Below, in pieces: positions 1 to 6,273 of a DNA stretch of 11,914 bases. Under the pieces are notes generated by a model. The model was given only the letters and a program-made list of their open reading frames with translations. It did not search any database and was not told the origin of the DNA. Position 1 is the stretch's first letter, and the number at the start of each line of letters is the position of its first letter. Position numbers and translations under genes: made by a program. The stretch is from Natrinema soli (lineage in GTDB: Archaea > Halobacteriota > Halobacteria > Halobacteriales > Natrialbaceae): positions 1 to 11,914 of the forward strand of contig NZ_JAQIVI010000800.1 of the NCBI RefSeq assembly GCF_028618695.1, written 5' to 3'.

Positions 1-1
1 G

Positions 2-157
2 GCCGCCGCAGCGGCGGCTGAGGGCGAAGAGACGTGGGACGATAGACGCTGGGCGTTCGCCGGTCGGGTTCGCGCACAGCAACACCGCACCGTTCGCGTC
101 CCGCGCGAGGCACCGACCGATCCGTGGTCGGCCGCGGGCCGAACGAAACAGTTCTGA
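2..157 (+). CDS. C-terminal fragment of an unrecognised protein, cut by the window's left edge
   Basis: An open frame enters from the left edge and gives 51 residues before a TGA at 155-157. The residues look coding: an Ala-rich start, then [20 protein letters not shown] and a tail [20 protein letters not shown] followed by QF, with mostly G/C third codon positions. Tryptophans alternating with basic and hydrophobic residues suggest the end of a folded beta-rich domain rather than chance reading. I do not recognise the family and the start lies outside the window. The gene converges with the SPFH gene on the other strand, with 142 bases between the two stops. A T5 run 17 bases after the stop could end its transcript. 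Confidence 0.55.
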   Translation, partial: AAAAAAEGEETWDDRRWAFAGRVRAQQHRTVRVPREAPTDPWSAAGRTKQF

Positions 158-173
158 ACGCGCCCGCCCACTA

Positions 174-178
174 TTTTT
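174..178 (+). terminator. Possible T-tract terminator after the left-edge gene
   Basis: A T5 run follows a GC-rich stretch (GCGCCCGCCCAC) shortly after the TGA at 155-157. Archaeal RNA polymerase can terminate at short T tracts without a hairpin. The position between two convergent genes fits, but the run is short, so this is tentative. Confidence 0.35.
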
Positions 179-299
179 CGGATCGTGTTCGCCGCGACGA
201 GGCGTCGGAATGATCACGAGCGGGCGAGCACTCGAGCCGAGAGATCCGGGTGGTTCGAGCGAGTGACAAGCGAGAGAAACGAGACGGAACCGTGCAGCG

Positions 300-1472
300 C
301 TACTCCGAATCGGATCCCAGTTCGGGTTCCGATTCGGCTTCGTCTTCCGTCTCCGACATCGTAATCGGCTCGTCGGGTTCCGCGCCGATGTTCGTCCCCA
401 TATCCTGGCCTTCCTTGATCGCCTGCGCCTCTTGCTCCATCGCCTCGACGTCCATCTCCGCCTGTTCGTCGATCTCGCCGATGATGTCCGCGATGTCGTC
501 CAGACCGATCAGCTCGCGGGTCTCCTCGTCGAACTCGAGGCTCTCGAGGTCGGTCCCGTTTCCTTCCACGTCGCTGCCCGAGAGGTGCTTGCCGTAGCGA
601 CCGACCAGCGACGTGAGTTCTTGCGGCATGACGAACGTCGTCGACTCGCCCTGACCGATATCGGCGAGCGTCTCCATCCCCTTGTCGATGACGGCGCGCT
701 CGCCCATCGACTCCGCGGAGCGCGCGCGTAGCACGGTCGAGATAGCGTCACCTTGCGACTCGAGGATCTGGCTCTGTTTCTCTCCCTGGGCGCGGATGAT
801 GTTGGACTGTTTGTCACCCTCGGCTTTCTCGACGGCGCTGCGGCGTTCGCCCTGCGCCTCGAGGATCATCGCGCGGCGACGGCGTTCGGCGGAGGTCTGT
901 TCCTCCATCGCACCCTTGACGCCGGCGGACGGAGTCACCTCGCGGACCTCGACCGACTCGACGCGAATGCCCCACTCGTCGGTGGGCTCGTCGAGTTCGG
1001 TCCGAATTCGCTCGTTGATCATCTCGCGCCGGCTGAGCGTGTCGTCGAGTTCCATATCGCCGATCACGGCGCGCAGCGTGGTCTGCGCCAGATTCGAGAC
1101 CGCGCGCTGGTAGTCGTCGACCTCGAGGAAGGCCCGCTTGGCGTTCATGACCCGAATGTAGACGACGGCGTCGGCTGTGACCGGCGAGTTGTCGCGAGTA
1201 ATCGCTTCCTGCTGGGGGACGTCCAGCGTCTGCGTTCGCATGTCGAACGTGTATATCCGCGACACGAACGGCGGGACGATGTTCAGCCCCGGCTCGAGCA
1301 GTTTGCGGTACTCGCCGAAGACGGTCAGCGCGGCCCTGTCGTAGGCGTCGACGATCTCGACCATCTGCCAGACCGTGATCACGACGAGGAGGAGCCCGAT
1401 CGCTCCGACGAGGAGTAACGGCTCCTCGAGTACCGACTGGGATTGCAGCGGACCGACTGCGAACTCGTACAT
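300..1472 (-). CDS. SPFH/band-7 (stomatin/prohibitin-like) membrane-anchored protein
   Basis: This 390-residue protein starts with a short exposed N-terminus and one strong membrane segment (about residues 18-38). An SPFH core follows (about 41-180), with the typical opening AALTVFGEYRKLLEPGLN and the later WGIRVESVEVREVTP. Next comes a charged, coiled-coil-like stretch rich in Glu, Gln and Arg with repeated EAQGE/RAQGEKQ-type units (about 190-260). The last ~90 residues are very acidic and probably disordered, a halophilic addition. SPFH proteins oligomerise on membranes and organise or protect membrane proteases and transporters; the substrate here cannot be told. No NfeD partner gene is visible on either side, although such pairs are common. 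A TATA-like GTTATCC lies about 27 bases upstream of the ATG, which supports this start and a leaderless transcript. The carboxylase gene upstream is divergent. Confidence 0.93.
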   Translation of the reverse strand: MYEFAVGPLQSQSVLEEPLLLVGAIGLLLVVITVWQMVEIVDAYDRAALTVFGEYRKLLEPGLNIVPPFVSRIYTFDMRTQTLDVPQQEAITRDNSPVTADAVVYIRVMNAKRAFLEVDDYQRAVSNLAQTTLRAVIGDMELDDTLSRREMINERIRTELDEPTDEWGIRVESVEVREVTPSAGVKGAMEEQTSAERRRRAMILEAQGERRSAVEKAEGDKQSNIIRAQGEKQSQILESQGDAISTVLRARSAESMGERAVIDKGMETLADIGQGESTTFVMPQELTSLVGRYGKHLSGSDVEGNGTDLESLEFDEETRELIGLDDIADIIGEIDEQAEMDVEAMEQEAQAIKEGQDMGTNIGAEPDEPITMSETEDEAESEPELGSDSE

Positions 1473-1642
1473 TGTGCGTTCTAGCGGCCGGGACCGGATA
1501 ACGATTGCGCATAACTAGCATACGACGGTCCCTTGCGTGCGCACCGGGCTGACGTCGATTTCCCGAGCGCTGCTCGAGTCCGTCAGTGCGTCGCTCGCCG
1601 TTGTCGACGGTTCGCGCCTGTGGATCTCCCGGGACTGGTATC

Positions 1643-1661
1643 GTCACCTGAAACCGGTGAC
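1643..1661. promoter_or_regulatory. Inverted repeat GTCACC-N7-GGTGAC in the SPFH/carboxylase intergenic region
   Basis: Two perfect 6-base arms are separated by 7 bases, giving an operator-like dyad about 80 bases upstream of the carboxylase ATG and about 170 bases upstream of the SPFH start. It could bind a dimeric regulator of either divergent gene. A 6-base dyad can occur by chance in such GC-rich DNA, so the assignment is weak. Confidence 0.25.
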
Positions 1662-1699
1662 ATCGACTGGCAAAATCTGTCGCTTTCTCGAATCCGTTG

Positions 1700-1711
1700 C
1701 GAAAAAGTAAG
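1700..1711 (+). promoter_or_regulatory. Possible BRE/TATA element of the carboxylase gene
   Basis: The A-rich stretch CGAAAAAGTAAG stands out from its GC-rich surroundings, centred about 35 bases upstream of the ATG at 1741. With the usual spacing of about 26 bases, transcription would begin about 8 bases before the start codon, giving a very short leader. The match to a haloarchaeal TATA box is only partial. Confidence 0.3.
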
Positions 1712-1740
1712 GTAGGGCCTTCACGACTGTTTCCACAGGA

Positions 1741-3579
1741 ATGTTCAGGAAGGTTCTCGTGGCGAACCGCGGGGAAATCGCTGTCCGCGTTATGCGGGCG
1801 TGTGAAGAGTTGAACATCGGAACCGTCGCCGTCTACTCCGAGGCCGACTCGGACTCGGGGCACGTGCGCTACGCCGACGAGGCGTACAACGTGGGGCCGG
1901 CTCGCGCGGCCGACTCCTATCTCGATCACGAAGCGGTCATCGAGGCCGCGCGGAAGGCCGACGCCGACGCGATCCATCCCGGCTACGGCTTCCTCGCGGA
2001 GAACGCGGAGTTCGCGGGCAAGGTCGAGGACGTCGAAGGGATCACGTGGGTCGGCCCGTCCAGCGACGCGATGGAATCGCTGGGCGAGAAGACCAAGGCC
2101 CGCACGATCATGAACGAGGCCGACGTGCCGATCGTTCCCGGAACCACGGACCCCGTCACCGACCCCGAGGAAGTCAAAGAATTCGGCGAGAAACACGGCT
2201 ACCCGATCGCCATCAAAGCCGAAGGCGGCGGCGGCGGCCGCGGGATGAAGGTCGTCTGGGACGAGAGCGAGGTCGAAGACCAACTCGAGAGCGCCCAGCG
2301 CGAGGGCGAGGCGTACTTCGACAACGACTCGGTCTACCTCGAGCGCTACCTCGAGAAGCCTCGTCACATCGAGGTCCAGATCGTCGCCGACCAACACGGT
2401 AACGTGCGCCACCTGGGCGAGCGCGACTGTTCGCTCCAGCGGCGTCACCAGAAGGTCATCGAGGAAGGGCCCTCCGCGGCGCTGACGGACGAACTGCGCG
2501 AGAAGATCGGCGAGGCCGCTCGTCGGGGCGTCGCCGCCGCCGACTACACCAACGCCGGCACCGTCGAGTTCCTCGTCGAGGAGGAGCCGGGCCGCGACGG
2601 CCGGCTCGGTCCCGACGCGAACTTCTACTTCCTCGAGGTCAACACGCGGATCCAGGTCGAACACACCGTCACCGAGGAGATCACGGGCCTCGACATCGTC
2701 AAACGACAGCTCAAAATCGCCGCCGGCGAGGAGCTCGATTTCGCGCAGGACGACGTCGAAATCGACGGCCACGCGATTGAGTTCCGGATCAACGCCGAGA
2801 ACGCGGCCAACGACTTCGCGCCCGCGACCGGCGGGACCCTCGAGACCTACGATCCGCCGGGCGGGATCGGCGTTCGCCTGGACGACGCGCTCCGGCAGGG
2901 CGACGAGCTCGTCACCGACTACGACTCGATGATCGCGAAACTGGTCGTCTGGGGCGAGGATCGCGACGAGTGTATCGAGCGGTCGCTGCGCGCGCTCCGC
3001 GAGTACCAGATCGAGGGAATCCCGACGGTTATCCCGTTCCACCGGCTGATGCTCACCGACGAGGAGTTCGTCCAGAGCACGCACACCACGAAGTATCTCG
3101 ACGAGGAACTCGACGAGACGCGCATCGAGGAGGCCCAGGAACAGTGGGGCGGCGACATCGGCGACGGCGGCGCGAGCGAGGACGAGGACGACGCCGTCGA
3201 GCGCGAGTTCACCGTCGAGGTCAACGGCAAGCGCTTCGAGGTCGAACTCGAGGAACGCGGTGCGCCGGCCATCCCGACCGGCGACGTGTCCGCCGGTGGC
3301 CAGTCGAGTCGACCGGAGCCGGCGGGCGGCTCCAGCAGCGGCGGCGAGACCGACATTCAGGGCGAGGGCGAGACCGTCGACGCCGAGATGCAGGGGACGA
3401 TCCTCGACATCGAAGTCGAGGAGGGCGACGAGGTCGCGGCCGGTGACGTACTGGTCGTCCTCGAGGCCATGAAGATGGAAAACGACATCGTCGCCTCCCA
3501 GGGCGGTACCGTCACCCAGATCGCCGTCGGGGAAGGCGATAGCGTCGACATGGGCGACACGCTGGTCGTTCTCGAGTAA
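1741..3579 (+). CDS. pccA: Acyl-CoA (acetyl/propionyl-CoA) carboxylase alpha subunit: biotin carboxylase fused to biotin carrier
   Basis: This subunit carboxylates its own biotin with ATP and bicarbonate and passes the carboxyl to a separate carboxyltransferase, which makes malonyl- or methylmalonyl-CoA. The 612 residues start with [20 protein letters not shown], the classic biotin carboxylase N-terminus. The ATP-grasp glycine loop is [10 protein letters not shown] (161-170), followed by [15 protein letters not shown] (228-242) and the active-site stretch [12 protein letters not shown] (299-310). The C-terminal carboxylase part ends near 455. An acidic, Ser/Gly-rich linker (about 475-545) leads to a biotinyl domain with EAMKMEN (575-581), Lys578 being the biotin site. 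Bacteria often split these parts; the fusion is the usual haloarchaeal form. No beta subunit (pccB), pccX or biotin ligase gene is in view, so the partner must be elsewhere. The substrate (acetyl- or propionyl-CoA) cannot be told from this subunit. Confidence 0.96.
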   Translation: MFRKVLVANRGEIAVRVMRACEELNIGTVAVYSEADSDSGHVRYADEAYNVGPARAADSYLDHEAVIEAARKADADAIHPGYGFLAENAEFAGKVEDVEGITWVGPSSDAMESLGEKTKARTIMNEADVPIVPGTTDPVTDPEEVKEFGEKHGYPIAIKAEGGGGGRGMKVVWDESEVEDQLESAQREGEAYFDNDSVYLERYLEKPRHIEVQIVADQHGNVRHLGERDCSLQRRHQKVIEEGPSAALTDELREKIGEAARRGVAAADYTNAGTVEFLVEEEPGRDGRLGPDANFYFLEVNTRIQVEHTVTEEITGLDIVKRQLKIAAGEELDFAQDDVEIDGHAIEFRINAENAANDFAPATGGTLETYDPPGGIGVRLDDALRQGDELVTDYDSMIAKLVVWGEDRDECIERSLRALREYQIEGIPTVIPFHRLMLTDEEFVQSTHTTKYLDEELDETRIEEAQEQWGGDIGDGGASEDEDDAVEREFTVEVNGKRFEVELEERGAPAIPTGDVSAGGQSSRPEPAGGSSSGGETDIQGEGETVDAEMQGTILDIEVEEGDEVAAGDVLVVLEAMKMENDIVASQGGTVTQIAVGEGDSVDMGDTLVVLE

Positions 3580-3595
3580 CGCGGAACGAACGGAC

Positions 3596-3621
3596 GGGGA
3601 CTCCGCTTGCGGAGACTCCCC
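3596..3621 (+). terminator. Hairpin just after the carboxylase stop codon
   Basis: CTCCGC and GCGGAG are separated by two bases (TT) and flanked by GGGGA and TCCCC, with a 2-base bulge on the 3' side, giving a nearly continuous 11-pair stem. It begins 17 bases after the stop codon. No T tract follows, so it may be a 3'-end stabiliser rather than a terminator. Confidence 0.4.
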
Positions 3622-3813
3622 CGCTGCGAACGTATGCTGGGGAATTCCGGAGCGTTCTCTAGTACCACTGCCGCTGGTGTCGCGTTCACTCGACCGAACC
3701 GACCGAAACGAAGTTGGTGGCTGAAACGAGGTCGGCGGTGCTGTAGACTGGATCCGTCCGAGGTACAGGTCACAACGGGCGAATCGAGACCGGCCCGCCG
3801 GGCACGCGTTCCC

Positions 3814-3945
3814 CTAGCTTCGAGAGTCCGGTCTCGCGGGAAGCTGACCGAGGCACTGACGGCAGTACGTGTAATACTGGTCGTTCTCCGTTCCGCATAG
3901 TCGACAGGTCACCGGTTCGTCGATCGTGTGCGTTCGCGTCCCCAT
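3814..3945 (-). CDS. 43-residue zinc-ribbon protein with two C-x2-C knuckles
   Basis: This small ORF has ATG at 3945 and TAG at 3816-3814. It reads MGTRTHTIDEPVT, then CRLCGTENDQYYTYCRQC, then LGQLPARPDSRS. Cys14, Cys17, Cys28 and Cys31 form a C-x2-C...C-x2-C zinc ribbon, with the GTEND and YxYC spacing familiar from haloarchaeal zinc-ribbon ends. Small zinc-knuckle proteins under 70 residues are numerous in haloarchaea, and some affect biofilm formation or motility. A weak TATA-like GATATC is centred about 27 bases upstream of the ATG, which would suit a leaderless transcript. The same frame stays open for a further 37 codons upstream without an ATG, GTG or TTG, and the residues there look protein-like. 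The ORF may therefore be only the 3' end of a longer damaged gene (see the overlapping pseudogene entry). Function unknown. Confidence 0.5.
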   Translation of the reverse strand: MGTRTHTIDEPVTCRLCGTENDQYYTYCRQCLGQLPARPDSRS

Positions 3946-4166
3946 CGATTGCGCTAGTGAACGAGACCGGATATCGACCCGGCTGACGATTGCAAGGAGT
4001 AGCGGGCCGTCCCCGAGTTCGTGTTCCTCGTGAGAGAGTTCCCCTCCGCGATACGGTCACTCGCGCCCACATAGACGCGAGTCACGTGCCCGCCGCAGCC
4101 ACACCGGTCGACGTACTCGAGTCGGCGGAGGAACTGCCCACAGCGGGCGATGGAGGGTCCGATATC
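3814..4166 (-). pseudogene. Probable frameshifted and 5'-truncated zinc-binding protein gene
   Basis: Reading leftwards from 4166, one frame gives DIGPSIARCGQFLRRLEYV, then DRCGCGGHVTRVYVGASDRI and AEG, a Cys-containing, protein-like stretch. At the G4 run at 4041-4044 the good reading moves to another frame: ELSHEEHELGDGPLLLAIVS, then RVDIRSRSLAQS, continuing into the 43-residue zinc ribbon to the stop at 3814. Adding a single G to that run would join both parts into about 117 residues, with Cys pairs at both ends and a short hydrophobic stretch between. No ATG, GTG or TTG opens the first frame before the neighbouring lipoprotein gene's stop, so a 5' end also seems lost. A sequencing error in the G run is an alternative. 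The joined reading is inferred from residue character alone, without homologues. Confidence 0.4.
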
Positions 4167-4207
4167 GGCGTTTCGCCGGACCGGTAGTCGAGGCGACCGT
4201 CTCGAGG

Positions 4208-4810
4208 CTACTCCTCGGGCGCGACGTCGACCGCCGGCTCGTACCGCCGTGACTCGATCGTCGACACGACCAGTTCGCCGTACTCGGCGGCGGTCAGCAC
4301 GCCCGCGTTGTACTCCTCTGCGTGCGGCGTCTCGACCGTCGCCGATCCGTACGACGCGGGCGCGTCGTCGAGGATCGTCGCATCCAGGGCGACGGCGTCG
4401 TAGCCGGCGTCGATCAGCGCCGCGTAGCCGCCCGCCAGCAGGGCGACATCGTGGATATTCCCCTCGTCGTCGCGATCCGTGTTGACGTACTCGAGCGTCA
4501 GCACGTCCCGGTCGCGTTCGACCGATTCGACGGTCATCTCGTACTCCTCGAGCGTCGACGCTAACCCGTCGGGATCGGCGATCTCGGCGCTCGCGAGCTC
4601 CGGGATCCGCTCCTCGAGGATCGCGCTTCGCTCCTCGACGGGGAGGCCGGGGACGTGCTCCGAGACCGGCCACTCCGTGTTCTGGGGGAACTCCGTTCCC
4701 ATCTCCTCGATGCAGCCGGCGAGTCCGACGGCCGCGACGACGGCCCCGCCCTGCAGGAACCGCCGCCGCGTCGATCCCTCACACTCTCCACCCGATGCGT
4801 TCCGATTCAC
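4208..4810 (-). CDS. Tat-exported lipoprotein of unknown function
   Basis: The GTG start at 4810 gives 200 residues. The N-terminus carries a twin-arginine signal, TRRRFLQGG (residues 14-22), a hydrophobic stretch AVVAAVGL and a lipobox LAGC with Cys33 as the lipid site, so the mature protein should be anchored outside the membrane. Haloarchaea send most secreted proteins through Tat in this way. The mature part is acidic and mixed alpha/beta, with EYVNTDRDDEGNIHDVALLA (107-126), DAGYDAVALDATILDD (134-149) and a C-terminal AGVLTAAEYGELVVSTIESR (169-188). It looks like a conserved folded domain, but I do not recognise it. An ATG farther upstream (4954) would bury the signal behind about 48 unlikely residues and cross the promoter, so GTG is preferred. 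It is divergent from the antiporter gene. Confidence 0.85.
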   Translation of the reverse strand: MNRNASGGECEGSTRRRFLQGGAVVAAVGLAGCIEEMGTEFPQNTEWPVSEHVPGLPVEERSAILEERIPELASAEIADPDGLASTLEEYEMTVESVERDRDVLTLEYVNTDRDDEGNIHDVALLAGGYAALIDAGYDAVALDATILDDAPASYGSATVETPHAEEYNAGVLTAAEYGELVVSTIESRRYEPAVDVAPEE

Positions 4811-4865
4811 AGGAGTAGACTCACTTCCCCGCGGCAAATGGCTTCGTTCTGCAGACGCCGGCAGG

Positions 4866-4874
4866 GATATAAAG
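4866..4874. promoter_or_regulatory. TATA element probably shared by the divergent lipoprotein and antiporter genes
   Basis: GATATAAAG on the + strand reads CTTTATATC on the - strand, and it is the only clear AT-rich core in the 95-base gap. For the antiporter (+) it would set the start of transcription near 4895, about 10 bases before the ATG. For the lipoprotein (-) the start would be near 4842, giving a leader of about 32 bases. The - strand reading fits the archaeal TTTATA consensus better. A purine-rich AGGAG lies 12 bases before the antiporter ATG. Confidence 0.55.
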
Positions 4875-4905
4875 GGCCGATTGGTCGTAGGAGAGACCGC
4901 TCTCG

Positions 4906-6177
4906 ATGGTCCTCGAGCTGTACAACGTCGGCCTGGTCGTCCTCGGTATCGCACTGTTCGGCGTCGCCGTCCTCCCGCGGTTCGTCTCCGATCGCGCCGT
5001 CTCGATGCCGGTGTTCTTCGTCGCCTTCGGCATGCTCGCCTTCGGGCTACCGATCGGGCTCCCGCCGCCGGATCCGCTCGAGCAGGGGACGACGACGGAA
5101 CACCTCGCGGAGCTGGGCGTCATCGTCGCCCTGATGGGCGTCGGACTGAAGATCGATCGCGTTCCCGGGCTGCGCGCGTGGGCGTCGACGTGGCGGTTGC
5201 TCGCGATCACGATGCCGCTGTCGATCGCCGGCGCGGCGCTGCTTGGCCGATGGATCGGCCTCGTCGTCCCGACCGCGATCCTGCTAGGTGCGTGTCTCGC
5301 ACCGACCGATCCGGTGCTGGCGTCGGAAGTCCAGGTCGGCGGCCCGGGAATGGGAAGCGAAGACGAAGACATCGAGGAGGCGGCCGGCGGGGAAGACGAG
5401 GTCCGGTTCGCGCTCACCTCCGAAGCGGGGCTGAACGACGGGCTCGCATTCCCGTTCACGAATCTGGCGATCACGACCGCGCTCGTGGGACTCGCTCCCG
5501 GCAACTGGATCGGCGAGTGGCTCCTCGTCGACGTCGGCTATCGGATCGTCGTCGGCGTCATCGTCGGCGTCGTCCTCGGCTATCTGACCGCGTACCTCGT
5601 CTTCGCCACGGAGCCCGACACCCCCGTCGCGGAGTCGGTTCAGGGGCTCGAGGCCATCGCCGGCACCCTCCTCGTCTACGGGGCGACCGAACTCGTCGGC
5701 GGCTACGGCTTCATCGCGGTCTTCGTCGCGGCGCTGATGGTCCGCCACTACGAGCGCTCCCACGAGTACAACCGCTCGCTCCACGAGGTGAGCGAGTTCG
5801 CCGAGCAGGTGATGATGGCCCTCATCATGCTCTTCTTCGGCGGGGCGATCGTCGGCGGACTCCTCGAGCCGCTCACCCTCGAGTCGATCGCTGCCGCGGT
5901 CGTGATCGTGTTCGTCGTCCGTCCGCTCGCCGGGCTCGTCGGCTTTCTCGGCTTCGACCGCGACCCCGCCGAACGGGCGACGATCGCCTTCTTCGGCATC
6001 CGGGGGATCGGCTCGTTCTACTACCTCGCGTACGGTCTGAATCACGCCGCGTTCCCCGACGCCGGTCTCCTGTGGGCGGTCGTCGGCGCGGTCGTGCTCG
6101 TCTCCATCGTCGTCCACGGGATCACCGCGACGCCGGCAGTGCGCTGGCTCGAGGCTCGCGTCGAGACCAGCGAGTGA
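4906..6177 (+). CDS. nhaP: Na+/H+ antiporter of the CPA1/NhaP type
   Basis: This 423-residue integral membrane protein has about 12-13 hydrophobic segments from residue 8 to 408. The unwound-helix motif LAPTDPVLASEVQ (131-143) and the paired Asn-Asp of LTSEAGLNDGLAFPF (170-184; N177, D178) are the ion-binding hallmarks of electroneutral CPA1 exchangers. FFGIRGIGSFYYLAY (362-376) carries the conserved arginine R366. The protein should swap internal Na+ for external H+ across the cell membrane, which matters for a salt-loving cell. An acidic insert, SEDEDIEEAAGGEDE (151-165), separates the two ion-binding motifs and probably forms an exposed loop. There is no C-terminal TrkA-type regulatory domain. 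The ATG follows a TATA element by about 35 bases. It converges with the catalase gene. Confidence 0.93.
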   Translation: MVLELYNVGLVVLGIALFGVAVLPRFVSDRAVSMPVFFVAFGMLAFGLPIGLPPPDPLEQGTTTEHLAELGVIVALMGVGLKIDRVPGLRAWASTWRLLAITMPLSIAGAALLGRWIGLVVPTAILLGACLAPTDPVLASEVQVGGPGMGSEDEDIEEAAGGEDEVRFALTSEAGLNDGLAFPFTNLAITTALVGLAPGNWIGEWLLVDVGYRIVVGVIVGVVLGYLTAYLVFATEPDTPVAESVQGLEAIAGTLLVYGATELVGGYGFIAVFVAALMVRHYERSHEYNRSLHEVSEFAEQVMMALIMLFFGGAIVGGLLEPLTLESIAAAVVIVFVVRPLAGLVGFLGFDRDPAERATIAFFGIRGIGSFYYLAYGLNHAAFPDAGLLWAVVGAVVLVSIVVHGITATPAVRWLEARVETSE

Positions 6178-6234
6178 GCGGTGGTCGCCGTCGAGACGCT
6201 CGAGGTCCGCAGAATCGAGGACCGCAGACCGCAG

Positions 6235-6253
6235 TGACTGCCGGTCGCAGTCA
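6235..6253. terminator. Hairpin between the convergent antiporter and catalase genes
   Basis: TGACTGC and GCAGTCA form a perfect 7-base inverted repeat around the 5-base loop CGGTC. It lies in the 96-base gap between the two stop codons and could end transcripts from either side. The gap also repeats short CCGCAG/CGCAGT units (6207-6212, 6222-6227, 6229-6234, 6268-6273), which look like sequence drift more than sites. Confidence 0.4.
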
Positions 6254-6273
6254 GGCGGTCGCGTTCGACGCAG

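Noticed and set aside
814..3084. 756-codon open frame on the - strand
   Set aside because: It lies antisense to the well-supported carboxylase gene and overlaps the SPFH gene in another frame. Its product is compositionally odd (Arg- and Leu/Val/Asp-rich blocks) with no motif; long open antisense frames are common in GC-rich DNA.
4811..4954. Longer start (4954) for the lipoprotein gene
   Set aside because: It would put about 48 unlikely residues before the Tat signal and run through the shared TATA element and the antiporter start.
6204..6273. Short CCGCAG/CGCAGT repeats between antiporter and catalase
   Set aside because: Units are only 5-6 bases long and unevenly spaced, so they are not a CRISPR array or a clear iteron set. 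Only the 7-base hairpin was kept.
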